Positions 52,612-61,372 of a stretch of DNA of 64,000 nt are shown piece after piece. The DNA is taken from NCBI RefSeq assembly GCF_900129705.1, contig NZ_FQWO01000007.1, positions 1 through 64,000 on the forward strand. The letters run 5' to 3'. Made by a program: the position numbers and the translations under genes. Numbering within the stretch: the stretch's first letter is position 1; every line of letters begins with the position of its first letter. The notes below the pieces were generated by a model that worked only from the letters and a program-made list of their open reading frames with translations, did no database searches and was not told the origin of the DNA. The stretch comes from Flavobacterium granuli (GTDB lineage: Bacteria; Bacteroidota; Bacteroidia; Flavobacteriales; Flavobacteriaceae).

Positions 52612-53172
52612 TTAAAAGTTAATCCTCAATCCCAGACCCGCTGATGGTCGGAACTGTTCCAGGTCCGTACCCCACAAAACTTTTGTACGCCCCTGCAGGA
52701 TCAGTACAAAACGGTCGGACAGGTATGTTTCAAAAGACAACCGTCCGCCTGCACCGTAAATGAAGTTGTCTTCAGTCAGTATTTTTGCCCCGTCATACAA
52801 CAAAGCTTTGCCACGGTTAATGCTTTCATAACCCAGTACACCAGTTATTGCTGCATTCAGGGTAATGTTCTTACGGGTATCACCCAACAGGAAGAAACTG
52901 TAACCACCTTCTGCTGTGTATGTTTCCTGTGGTAAGCGGAGGTTTTTATATTCATCATACTGGTGCGTATATTCCAATGCCCAAAGCTGATAATTACCAT
53001 TTCTACCGTTTAAGGTCATTCCGATATTGAGGAAGTAGTTACTGCTGGGATAGTCATCGGATAAGGTTCCTGCGTTTACTTCCAGTCCTTTCTGTTTAGG
53101 CAGCATTCGCTGTGCCTGTGCGATAGTGATGCCTATAAGGACAAACATCATCGTATAAATATACTTTTTCAT
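52612..53172 (-). CDS. traO: Conjugative transposon protein TraO
   Basis: This 186-residue protein has a signal peptide (ending AQAQ) and alternating strands (YPSSNYFLNIGMTLNGRNG, EGGYSFFLLGD, GAGGRLSFETYLSDRFVL) ending GLGLRINF, the pattern of TraO, a beta-barrel-like outer-membrane component of the transfer system. It lies between traN and traQ. Confidence 0.9.
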   Translation of the reverse strand: MKKYIYTMMFVLIGITIAQAQRMLPKQKGLEVNAGTLSDDYPSSNYFLNIGMTLNGRNGNYQLWALEYTHQYDEYKNLRLPQETYTAEGGYSFFLLGDTRKNITLNAAITGVLGYESINRGKALLYDGAKILTEDNFIYGAGGRLSFETYLSDRFVLILQGRTKVLWGTDLEQFRPSAGLGLRINF

Positions 53173-53199
53173 TTTTCTGTTATTACGTTTAATGGATTA

Positions 53200-54093
53200 C
53201 TAAAATTTCAGGTGCATATCGTTAATCAAACGTGCCTTAATCAAATCGGAATTTTCTACCTGAAATGTTTGATGTCTGCCCCCGTTCTTCTCGAAAATCT
53301 CAATCAATAACACTTTGTCATCGGCAATGGTAAACTGATCCAACAGGAACACATTTTGTTTGGTCATTTTCCCGCCAATCTCGTCCAGCGGCTTGTAAGT
53401 GCGTAGTGGCATTATTGGTCTTTCCTGCACCACGGTTCGCTTTGCGATCTTTTTGTCCACTACCTTGAAATTGATAAAATCAATCTGGAAAGGAACATTG
53501 GTACGGTTTGCGAGTTCCGTATAGAAATAGTATTTACCATTATGGATGTAAATTCCTTTCAGGATAAACTGTATGCCGAAACTTTTCGCCCCGATATGCT
53601 TTACAATTCGATTGTCGTTTTTGTAAATTGTTTCCAGTAACAAGCCTGCCAGGGATGGTGAGTTGTTACCCAACTCTTCAAAAAGCACATCACTTCCATT
53701 AGCCTTGTCCACTGTCTTTTGCATTGTTAGCAGGTCATAACTCAACACCTCCGGGGATGAGCTGTAATGCACATTGAAGCTGTAAAAATGGCCGTCATTG
53801 GTAATTACCGAAAAATTGGTTTCCGGTTCAAATTCTTTTACCGATGCTTTTACACGAAGTACATTTTCAGCATCTTCTGCTTTTCCCGCAATCAGGTATT
53901 CACTGCCTAAATCCACGTAGCGGATAGCGGTCGGGAAAATCAGATGCGAAGTCTTGTCATAAGTAACTTCCATACAGTACGGTTCTATCTTGCCCAAAGC
54001 AAGAGGAATTTTTGCACTGTCCTGTGCAAAAGAGGATACGACAAAGCCAATGATCATGGCAAATGCCCAAAAGGTTCTAAAATGATTTTTCAT
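53200..54093 (-). CDS. traN: Conjugative transposon protein TraN
   Basis: This 297-residue protein has a signal peptide (FWAFAMIIGFVVSSFAQ) and beta-rich sequence (CMEVTYDKTSHLIFPTAIRYVDLGS, FGIQFILKGIYIHNGKYYFY). TraN is the VirB9-like core-complex protein of Bacteroidota conjugation systems, linking to the outer membrane. It follows traM by 25 bases. Confidence 0.9.
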   Translation of the reverse strand: MKNHFRTFWAFAMIIGFVVSSFAQDSAKIPLALGKIEPYCMEVTYDKTSHLIFPTAIRYVDLGSEYLIAGKAEDAENVLRVKASVKEFEPETNFSVITNDGHFYSFNVHYSSSPEVLSYDLLTMQKTVDKANGSDVLFEELGNNSPSLAGLLLETIYKNDNRIVKHIGAKSFGIQFILKGIYIHNGKYYFYTELANRTNVPFQIDFINFKVVDKKIAKRTVVQERPIMPLRTYKPLDEIGGKMTKQNVFLLDQFTIADDKVLLIEIFEKNGGRHQTFQVENSDLIKARLINDMHLKF

Positions 54094-54118
54094 TATTTAA
54101 TTCTATTTATGTTTAACA

Positions 54119-55447
54119 TTATTTTTTGGAGACAAGGAACAGTTGATGACCTGTCTTTAAGGTAACTTTCGGTGTCTTCACTTTTTTGGAGAAATAACCT
54201 GAAATGCCCTGTACTACACCACGGCTCAAATCAGCGGCAGCCTGTTGTCCTGCCGATTGGGTAAGCATCAGGCTCGTCCCGGATTGCTGGCTCATATTGC
54301 CAGCCATTTCAGTAAGAGCATTCATTTCAGGCGAATATGGCACATACAAACCCTGCTGACCGTCCAGATCATAAATCGTAATATCAACTGGGATGATGTT
54401 TCCGTCCAGTTCTATGGAAGTAACCTTCATCTGTAAACGTCCTCCCTCAAGTTTGGCATTAGCCGTTAAAATTGTTCCTTTGGGAATGGTACGATTAGGC
54501 GTTTGAGCGGGTTCCAATAAGCGTAAGCGTACACCGCTTTCACCGGTAATGGTCTGCGTTTCCTGTACACAGGCTTTGATGCTGTTTTTGGGTTGTACCA
54601 CTTGTTCTAAAGCACTGGCAGTATAAAAACGGCTGTTTTTGTTTTGACTCCAATCTGCTAAAAAGACACTATCGTTAGGCTCTCGGTACAAGGCCGATAC
54701 AGTGTTCTTTCTTGTAGCAGTAAATGCCACAAAATGCTCTTTTTGTATAGACGAAGACGACTTAGAAACAGCATCATTGGCAGGTACAACTTCTCTCATA
54801 TTTGTACCAGAAGGAAGATATTTTGCAGCCATCTGATAGGATTTCTCCATTAATGCCAATTGGTCATCTACCGTTACTTTGGCTGGAATATCTTTCTCCG
54901 CCAGTTTTCCCTTTAATTCCTCCAATTGCTTGCGGAGTTCCTGTATTTCAGAATTATCGTCCTTATAGAAGGAACCTAATGTGCTTTGCACATTGCGGTA
55001 ACTGTTCAAAGCGGGATTACTTTGTTTTCCAGATCCGTTGGCACTGCTGTAGCTTTCTTCCTCTTCAGGTAGCTCATCTCCCACTTCTCCTTTTTCGTCT
55101 GCATTCCAATAATCAGAAAGAGATGTGAGAGCGTTCCTTTTTTCCTCGTTCTTACGTTCCAGCATTTCCTCCTCGTATGCCTTACCCTTATCGGCAGGCA
55201 TTCCTGCACCGGTAGCCTCAGGTACAACCTCGTTTAGTCCGATTTTCTCGATTTCTTTTTTCTCGGAAGACGGTTTAAAGATCAGATACATACAGCCGAG
55301 GAACACAACACCCATTAAACCGAAGATGAGCGGTTTTTTAAGCTTTTGGGCTTTGTTCTGTGTACTGTCTTGCAGTACATCAGCGGTTTCTTTCAGGTTA
55401 CCTTCCGTTACCCGAACAACCGTTTTTTTGTTTTCATTTTCTTTCAT
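54119..55447 (-). CDS. traM: Conjugative transposon protein TraM
   Basis: This 442-residue protein has one membrane segment near residues 38-58 (PLIFGLMGVVFLGCMYLIF), a long charged linker with a coiled coil (about 165-195), and a C-terminal domain (RTIPKGTILTANAKLEG, GNIIPVDITIYDLDG, QGISGYFSKKVKTPKVTLK). That is the arrangement of the VirB10-like TraM, which spans the periplasm. It lies between traL and traN. Confidence 0.9.
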   Translation of the reverse strand: MKENENKKTVVRVTEGNLKETADVLQDSTQNKAQKLKKPLIFGLMGVVFLGCMYLIFKPSSEKKEIEKIGLNEVVPEATGAGMPADKGKAYEEEMLERKNEEKRNALTSLSDYWNADEKGEVGDELPEEEESYSSANGSGKQSNPALNSYRNVQSTLGSFYKDDNSEIQELRKQLEELKGKLAEKDIPAKVTVDDQLALMEKSYQMAAKYLPSGTNMREVVPANDAVSKSSSSIQKEHFVAFTATRKNTVSALYREPNDSVFLADWSQNKNSRFYTASALEQVVQPKNSIKACVQETQTITGESGVRLRLLEPAQTPNRTIPKGTILTANAKLEGGRLQMKVTSIELDGNIIPVDITIYDLDGQQGLYVPYSPEMNALTEMAGNMSQQSGTSLMLTQSAGQQAAADLSRGVVQGISGYFSKKVKTPKVTLKTGHQLFLVSKK

Positions 55448-55459
55448 AAACCTTATTTT

Positions 55460-55720
55460 TTAAAATTGTGATAATGTGTCCTTCAAGAGTGTGGGACTTC
55501 CTTTCTTTTTGAGAACAGGATTTTCGATATGCTCGATGACCATATCGTTATTGGACTTATTGGCATCATACCATACTTTGAATATGACCCCTGCGGTAAG
55601 CAACAGATACCCCGCAAAAAAGTACAGCGTGTACTTGTGCTGTTTTCTTAAAGGCAGTGTTCGCCAACGTTCATCCAGTTTCTCAAACCACTTGTCCATA
55701 TCAGTTCGTAATTTTTTCAT
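55460..55720 (-). CDS. traL: Conjugative transposon protein TraL-like (DUF3989)
   Basis: This 86-residue protein has a basic N-terminus (MDKWFEKLDERWRTLPLRKQHK), one membrane segment (YTLYFFAGYLLLTAGVIFKVW) and a short tail, matching the small TraL/DUF3989 protein that sits between traK and traM in CTnDOT-like elements. Probably an inner-membrane subunit of the channel. Confidence 0.82.
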   Translation of the reverse strand: MKKLRTDMDKWFEKLDERWRTLPLRKQHKYTLYFFAGYLLLTAGVIFKVWYDANKSNNDMVIEHIENPVLKKKGSPTLLKDTLSQF

Positions 55721-55731
55721 ATCCTGCGTTT

Positions 55732-56355
55732 TTAGCGTTCAATGACTTCGATGTCTTTGTTTTCCACAACAGCAAACTTTTCGATATTGAAACCCTGCGG
55801 GTTATTGTCCGAACGGACAGAATTCACAAGAAAACAGGAAGTAACCAGATTACGTTTGGTCACATTACTGGAACGGATGATGAACTGTCTGGCATAGGTA
55901 CGTACCGAATAGGGATAGGTGTCGAAATTGCAGACCACACTATCCACTTCGATACGTTGCTGTACGTTACCCGATATAATACGATTGTAATATCCCTTTT
56001 CCGAAAGGTCTTTATAATAATCAAAAGCACTTTTATCGGCAAGGTTAAACGCCCGGCTCATATTACTTTCGATAGCATTCTTATCGGGAGCCAGCGTAAA
56101 GAACAGTTCGTGAAAACGTCTTACATGTTCCCTTGCTTCGACCGGTCGGTTGATGGACGCATCCTGTGCAAGTGCCAGCATCAGTGATTTGCCATTGTCC
56201 AGTACATAGATCTTCTGGCGTTGTTCTGCTGCAAAGCGGTAGGATTGCCATACTGCATATCCTGCAACACTGATGCAGAGAACAGCAAATACAAGAGCGT
56301 ACAACCTGATTTGGCGAAAACTGTTTTCGATATTTCTTAGCGTTTTAAATTCCAT
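55732..56355 (-). CDS. traK: Conjugative transposon protein TraK
   Basis: This 207-residue protein begins MEFKTLRNIENSFRQIRLYA followed by a membrane segment (LVFAVLCISVAGYAVWQSY) and a periplasmic domain (RFHELFFTLAPDKNAIESNM, FKDLSEKGYYNRIISGNVQQ-like). This is the VirB8-like TraK of Bacteroidota elements. It lies 25 bases after traJ. Confidence 0.92.
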   Translation of the reverse strand: MEFKTLRNIENSFRQIRLYALVFAVLCISVAGYAVWQSYRFAAEQRQKIYVLDNGKSLMLALAQDASINRPVEAREHVRRFHELFFTLAPDKNAIESNMSRAFNLADKSAFDYYKDLSEKGYYNRIISGNVQQRIEVDSVVCNFDTYPYSVRTYARQFIIRSSNVTKRNLVTSCFLVNSVRSDNNPQGFNIEKFAVVENKDIEVIER

Positions 56356-56379
56356 TTTTTACTGATTAATCGTTCTACA

Positions 56380-57372
56380 TTATTTGAGTAATTGCCCGCC
56401 GATATTTCCTGCTGCCGAGCCGGCTCCGGCTCCAGCAATATTTCCGGTTTTCATTGCGGTTTGATTTACATTACGAGTAAAATTCCCTGCCCCACCAGCC
56501 TGAATAATCCAGCCTGTCACGGTTGGGATAGTAAAATATCCCACAATTCCAATGATCATAAAAATCACATACACGGTATTTGACGTATCGGGAATGAAAG
56601 TCGGGTCAGCAAGCATTTCGATATCCCTTTCTATAATCAGGGATTGTATCTTGGCAAGCATGGAGCTGAACAGGTCGGCAACTGGTAGCCATAGATATAC
56701 ACTAACGTATCGGGTAAGCCATTGCGTAAGTGTGGATTGAAAACCATCCCAAACCGATATAGCAAAAGCTATCGGACCCAAAATGGACAACACAATCAAA
56801 AAGAAAGTACGTATGGTGTCAATTACCAGAGCAGCTGCCTGAAATAAAATTTCCAGCAATTCCCTGAACCAGTTTTTTACAGACTGCTCAATGTTGTACA
56901 TCCCTCTTTCCATATACATCCCCGACATCGTAACCAGATCGGATGCTGACCAGCCCAGTTCTTCCAGTTTTTTATCGAACTCTTCGTCCGATACCAAATA
57001 AGCGTTTTCAGGATTTCGAAGCATGGCTTCTCGTTCCAACAGGTCTTTTTTTGTCTGCAGGTCGTTCAGGTCAAGCACCTGATTTTCTAGAATGGCATGT
57101 GTCCCCTGTACCACCGGGCTTAACACAGCATTGATAGTTCCAAGTACCATGGTCGGGAAAAACATAATACAAAGACCCAATGCAAAAGGACGGAGCAAAG
57201 GGTACATATCAATAGGCTCTGCCCTGCTTAGTGCCTCCCATACTTTAATAGCTACATAGAATAGGGCTCCCAAACCAGCCACTCCTTTAGCCACTGCCGC
57301 CATATCTGCGGACAGTGGCATCATCTCATCGTACAAGGAGCGCAGAACCTCGTGAAGATTATTAAATTCCAT
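56380..57372 (-). CDS. traJ: Conjugative transposon protein TraJ
   Basis: This 330-residue polytopic inner-membrane protein has several hydrophobic segments (LFYVAIKVWEALSRAEPI, LCIMFFPTMVLGTINAVL, FFLIVLSILGPIAFAISVWDG, VYVIFMIIGIVGYFTIPTV) and a Gly/Ala-rich end. It corresponds to the VirB6-like TraJ of the transfer channel. It follows traI by 3 bases. Confidence 0.92.
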   Translation of the reverse strand: MEFNNLHEVLRSLYDEMMPLSADMAAVAKGVAGLGALFYVAIKVWEALSRAEPIDMYPLLRPFALGLCIMFFPTMVLGTINAVLSPVVQGTHAILENQVLDLNDLQTKKDLLEREAMLRNPENAYLVSDEEFDKKLEELGWSASDLVTMSGMYMERGMYNIEQSVKNWFRELLEILFQAAALVIDTIRTFFLIVLSILGPIAFAISVWDGFQSTLTQWLTRYVSVYLWLPVADLFSSMLAKIQSLIIERDIEMLADPTFIPDTSNTVYVIFMIIGIVGYFTIPTVTGWIIQAGGAGNFTRNVNQTAMKTGNIAGAGAGSAAGNIGGQLLK

Positions 57373-57375
57373 AAC

Positions 57376-58008
57376 TTACCAGTATTTTTGGTTAGCTGTT
57401 CCGTAGAGTTCAAGTACTCTTTTAGTATTGTTCTGCTTTTTTGCCCTTAGCAAGCTTACAGAGATATTTTTGTTCGTGTAATAGCGTACAAGGCTGTGGT
57501 ATTCCTTCACTTCTTTGTACACACGGTCAATAATATCCATACGCTCTTTGTCATTCAATGACAAACTGGAAGAACTTACAATCTGCTTTAGTTCTTTCAG
57601 CAGTTCGGTACTTTCGTTAAGCAGTGCTGCATAACCATTGGCGATAGCTATTAATTCTTGAGCAGAAAAATTGGGGTCGTTCATCATCTTGCCAAAATTC
57701 TGAACATACATTTCCGACACATCACCAACCAGCAGTACTGTCTGCTGCACCTTGCGGGCATCTTTCACCAAATTATTGACAGCTTGCAACTTATCATAGT
57801 ATTCTTTGCCCTGTTTATATACCTTTTCCACTTCCTTGAAATTTTTAATAACATTGGACACTGTGGATGAAGTCTGTACCATTTCATTGGCACTATTAAC
57901 AATTCCCTGAGCCAGATTTGTGGGATCCGTAACGACCCATTGGGCTTTTGCGGACGGTGCTACAGCAAACATAAGTGCTGTGCACACCATGAATAGTATT
58001 TTTTTCAT
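57376..58008 (-). CDS. traI: Conjugative transfer protein TraI (DUF4141)
   Basis: This 210-residue protein has a signal peptide (LMFAVAPSAKAQW), then helices with WVVTDPTNLAQGIVNSANEM and FSAQELIAIANGYAALLNES, typical of the DUF4141/TraI family of Bacteroidota. It is a periplasmic, VirB5-like component, not the relaxase called TraI in F-type plasmids. It sits between traG and traJ. Confidence 0.88.
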   Translation of the reverse strand: MKKILFMVCTALMFAVAPSAKAQWVVTDPTNLAQGIVNSANEMVQTSSTVSNVIKNFKEVEKVYKQGKEYYDKLQAVNNLVKDARKVQQTVLLVGDVSEMYVQNFGKMMNDPNFSAQELIAIANGYAALLNESTELLKELKQIVSSSSLSLNDKERMDIIDRVYKEVKEYHSLVRYYTNKNISVSLLRAKKQNNTKRVLELYGTANQKYW

Positions 58009-58042
58009 TGTTCTTCGATTTATAAATGATTAATAATTGTAT

Positions 58043-60538
58043 TTACTTTTCTCTTCTTTGTAGGGCTATCCGTTTGATAGCGTGCTCTACATTTCCATCT
58101 AGTTCACCGGCAAGCTTCATCACTTCCATTTTCTCCGTTTCTTCGGTGGTATAAGCGAGATACTCTTCAACCGACACTTCTGTGGCATATACAGCCGAAT
58201 GGGTTCCCCCCAGACCAATCCAAACTTCCTTGTATAGCCGTGACGGGTCATTGTTCATATTGATGGAAAGTACCTGTGCCTTTTCTTTATCAGTCAAGCC
58301 AAGCATTGCCTGTATGTCATCAAACTTATTCATGTACTTGCGCTGGTCGAGCAGGATTTTACAATCGGAATTGTTGATGATAGTTTCCTTGACAATGGGC
58401 GACTGGATGATGTCATCGACTTCCTGTGTTACGACGATAGCTTCACCGAAAAACTTCCTTACCGTTTTGAAGAGATACTTTATGTATTCTGCCATTCCCT
58501 CTTTGGCAATGGCTTTCCAAGCCTCTTCAATCAGGATGAGTTTGCGGATACCTTTCAATCTTCTCATCTTATTGATGAACACCTCCATGATGATGATAGT
58601 CACAATTGGAAAGAGAATTTTATGATCTTTTATCGCATCAACCTCAAACACTATGAAGCGTTTGGAAAGCAAGTCTAATTGCTTTTCAGAATTGAGCAGG
58701 TAATCGTATTCGCCTCCTTTGTAATAAGGTTCCAGTACGTTCAAAAAATTAGCGATGTCAAAGTCTTTTTCCCTTACCTTTTTTTCTTCCAATACCTTAC
58801 GATAATCGCCCTGCACATACTCATAGAAACCATTGAAAGAAGGATATACATCATCCTGTTTGATACGCTCTATATAGCCACTTACCGCATTGGATAATGC
58901 AACTTCTTCGGAACGGGTCGGCGGTTCATCATCACGTTTCCAAAGTGTAAGTATCAGGGTTTTGACACTTTCTCTTTTCTCTATGTCAAACACACCATCA
59001 TCGGTGTAGAATGGATTGAAGGCAATGGGATTGTCTTCTGTGTAAGTGAAGTAAACCCCGTCTTCGCCCTTGGTTTTTCCTTTGATAAGTTCGCACAATC
59101 CCTGATACGAGTTACCCGTATCCACAAGCAGGACGTGTGCGCCTTGCTCATAGTATTGCCTCACCATATGATTGGTAAAGAAAGATTTACCGCTTCCCGA
59201 AGGACCCAATATAAACTTGTTTCGGTTCGTGATAATACCTCGCTTCATTGGCAAATCGGAAATGTCCAGATGTATGGGTTTTCCGGTCAGGCGGTCTGCC
59301 ATCTTGATACCAAATGGTGATGGCGAATTGTGATAATTGGTTTCTTCAGTAAATAAGCACAAAGCGGGTTCAATGAACGTGTAAAAGCTTTCTTCACTTG
59401 GAAAATCTCCAGCATTTCCAGGCATTCCCGCCCAATAGAGCGTAGCAACGTCCGTGGTGTTATGGCGTGGCTTGCATTCCATCAGTGCCAAAGCACTACC
59501 ACTATCATTCTTTAGCTGTTTGAATTCGCTAGGGTCATCCGACCAAGCCATAACGTTAAAGTGTGCCCTGATGGACGACAGTCCAAAACTGTGTGCTTCG
59601 TTGAGGTACCGCTCTATCCATTCTTTATTGATCTGGTTGGCACGACTGTATCGAGCCAGTGAGTGCATATTCCTTGCGGACTTCTCAAACTTTTGCAGGT
59701 TGTCTTCGCTGTTATCCAAAAACAGATATTGGTTGTAGATATGATTGCAGTTTAAGAGCAAGCCCACTGGAGCAGCGAACGACAAACGGCAGTCACTCCG
59801 GTCGGTAGATAGTTTTTCATAACGGGTATCTGCTGATACAGTTGAAGGCAGATCGTCCGTATCGGATAAAGTGTGCAGGCACAATCTTTTGTTCCCAACG
59901 CGTACTTCTTCGGCTCCGAGTGCTATGTCCTGCATTGGTGTTCCGGCTTCCCTTGACAGCGTCAGATATTGTTCCAATAATCCTTGTTTTTCATCCGTAC
60001 CAATGATGTCTTCTTCCGTTAAGCGTCGTAACCCGATAAATCCGCTGTCATTTGCAATACGTTCAAACTGTGAAACCGCTTCCATAAAACGATGGATCGC
60101 TTCCTTATCCCTGATTTCTTTTGGTATGAGAGCACCTTTACAAAGCGATGAAAAATTACTCTGTGTACGCATTCTTTCCTTAGTGGTTTTGGTCAGGAAC
60201 AGGTAGCAATAATGGTTAAGAAAAGGACGTTCGTTAAAATGCTGTTGGTAGGATTTGCCCAAAAAGCTCAAACCATCATCCCCAATATCGGGTGCATAGT
60301 TTTCCTTGATATACCAGTCCTGTTTATGGATAACTGTATAATCTGGCAACGTCTTGATGGCTTTGTGCCAAGCAGAATGAATGGCTTCATATTCCGCAGA
60401 AGCTACCGTAAACAGTTCCGGCAAACGCACTTCAAAACAGGCAGTAATGTCTGCATCCTTGGACAGAATACAATTGTTTTCCACTGCCAGTAAGGGAAAC
60501 TTATTTTCCAGTGTAGTGGTCTTGGCTACATTCCTCAT
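58043..60538 (-). CDS. traG: Conjugation system ATPase TraG (VirB4-like)
   Basis: This 831-residue cytoplasmic ATPase powers assembly of the conjugation channel. The N-terminal domain (about 1-430) is VirB4-like. The ATPase part has Walker A GPSGSGKSFFTNHMV (about 447), the line LLVDTGNSYQGLC, Walker B LILIEEAWKAIAKEGMAEYI (about 669) and VTQEVDDIIQSPIVKE. The 4-base overlap with traF shows coupled translation. Confidence 0.95.
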   Translation of the reverse strand: MRNVAKTTTLENKFPLLAVENNCILSKDADITACFEVRLPELFTVASAEYEAIHSAWHKAIKTLPDYTVIHKQDWYIKENYAPDIGDDGLSFLGKSYQQHFNERPFLNHYCYLFLTKTTKERMRTQSNFSSLCKGALIPKEIRDKEAIHRFMEAVSQFERIANDSGFIGLRRLTEEDIIGTDEKQGLLEQYLTLSREAGTPMQDIALGAEEVRVGNKRLCLHTLSDTDDLPSTVSADTRYEKLSTDRSDCRLSFAAPVGLLLNCNHIYNQYLFLDNSEDNLQKFEKSARNMHSLARYSRANQINKEWIERYLNEAHSFGLSSIRAHFNVMAWSDDPSEFKQLKNDSGSALALMECKPRHNTTDVATLYWAGMPGNAGDFPSEESFYTFIEPALCLFTEETNYHNSPSPFGIKMADRLTGKPIHLDISDLPMKRGIITNRNKFILGPSGSGKSFFTNHMVRQYYEQGAHVLLVDTGNSYQGLCELIKGKTKGEDGVYFTYTEDNPIAFNPFYTDDGVFDIEKRESVKTLILTLWKRDDEPPTRSEEVALSNAVSGYIERIKQDDVYPSFNGFYEYVQGDYRKVLEEKKVREKDFDIANFLNVLEPYYKGGEYDYLLNSEKQLDLLSKRFIVFEVDAIKDHKILFPIVTIIIMEVFINKMRRLKGIRKLILIEEAWKAIAKEGMAEYIKYLFKTVRKFFGEAIVVTQEVDDIIQSPIVKETIINNSDCKILLDQRKYMNKFDDIQAMLGLTDKEKAQVLSINMNNDPSRLYKEVWIGLGGTHSAVYATEVSVEEYLAYTTEETEKMEVMKLAGELDGNVEHAIKRIALQRREK

Positions 60539-60864
60539 ACGGCATTCGATTTAGGGGTGAACTTTAAATATCGGTGTACAGGCTTGCGGCAGATGATGTA
60601 TCTGGGATGCTTTTTTCTTGCACCGATTTTCATCAGCCCATGTTCTCCATACTTTTTGTTCAGTGAAAAGGTCTGCCATACTATCAGCGAAGCACCACCA
60701 GTTCCAAGAAACAGGCAGATGTAGGAATTGACCCCGGCCATGTAAAGTATCATGACCAGAATAAGCGTTCCTAGCAGTCCACCAGCGAAAATGAACAGGT
60801 ATTGTGCTTTGAGCCCCTTAAATTCGACCGTTCTTCCGATTCCTTTGTTGATGTTGTAATTCAT
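60535..60864 (-). CDS. traF: Conjugative transfer protein TraF (DUF4133)
   Basis: This 109-residue protein has two adjacent membrane segments (YLFIFAGGLLGTLILVMILYMAG and SYICLFLGTGGASLIVWQTF) and a basic end (RYIICRKPVHRYLKF). This is the VirB3-like TraF of Bacteroidota ICEs. It overlaps traG by 4 bases and follows traE by 11. Confidence 0.92.
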   Translation of the reverse strand: MNYNINKGIGRTVEFKGLKAQYLFIFAGGLLGTLILVMILYMAGVNSYICLFLGTGGASLIVWQTFSLNKKYGEHGLMKIGARKKHPRYIICRKPVHRYLKFTPKSNAV

Positions 60865-60875
60865 AAGGCAAGGGA

Positions 60876-61181
60876 TTAAAGAAAGAATGAACGCAAAATA
60901 GTAGCTGCAACAATCAAGAAGATACAGGCTCCAAACCAGCTTGCTGCAGTCTTGCTTGTATCGGGATCTCCGCTACTGAACTTGCCGTACACTTTAACCC
61001 CTCCAATGAGACCTACCACGGCTCCAATAGCATAGATGAGTTGTGTGGCAGGATCGAAATAGGCCGTAACCATTTGAGTGGCTTCGGTGATACCAGCTGA
61101 ACCGTCTCCCTGTGCCATCGCACCCAAACCTGTCAGCATTACCATTGCTGCCAGCAGGATTTTTTTTCTTTGTTTTTTCAT
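60876..61181 (-). CDS. traE: Conjugative transfer protein TraE (DUF4134, VirB2-like)
   Basis: This 101-residue protein has a signal peptide (ending AMAQ), a short segment GSAGITEATQMVTAYFDPAT, and two membrane helices (LIYAIGAVVGLIGGVKVYG and WFGACIFLIVAATILRSFF). It fits the VirB2-like pilin or channel subunit TraE. It is the first visible gene of the leftward tra operon; the traA-D genes usually found upstream of it are replaced here by a divergent defence-like operon. Confidence 0.92.
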   Translation of the reverse strand: MKKQRKKILLAAMVMLTGLGAMAQGDGSAGITEATQMVTAYFDPATQLIYAIGAVVGLIGGVKVYGKFSSGDPDTSKTAASWFGACIFLIVAATILRSFFL

Positions 61182-61372
61182 GATTAAACACTTTAGATTG
61201 TTTTTGTTATGCCGCAGTATGCGGATTTCCCTGACAAAGATGATATGGAAATGAAGATGTTATAAGTATGTGTCTTTGAATGGTAATACTTGGCATTAAA
61301 TGACAGAATTATTGTATATTAGCAAACTGATCATTATAAGAACCAGATGAATTAAGGAAATGCAAATTGCCT
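61182..61372. other. Divergent promoter region between traE and the ABC-3C operon
   Basis: This gap must hold promoters for both directions. CCGCAGTATGCGG (61212-61224) is a 5-bp inverted repeat about 30 bases before traE and could be an operator. On the minus strand CATCTTTG (near 61240) is one mismatch from TAnnTTTG. Base composition changes here from GC-richer tra DNA to AT-rich DNA, marking a likely insertion junction. Confidence 0.4.

Noticed and set aside
54802-55128. 108-codon plus-strand frame inside traM
   Set aside because: It is antisense to a well supported tra gene with no features of its own.
58182-58625. 147-codon plus-strand frame inside traG
   Set aside because: It is antisense to the conserved ATPase domain; chance open frame in GC-richer DNA.
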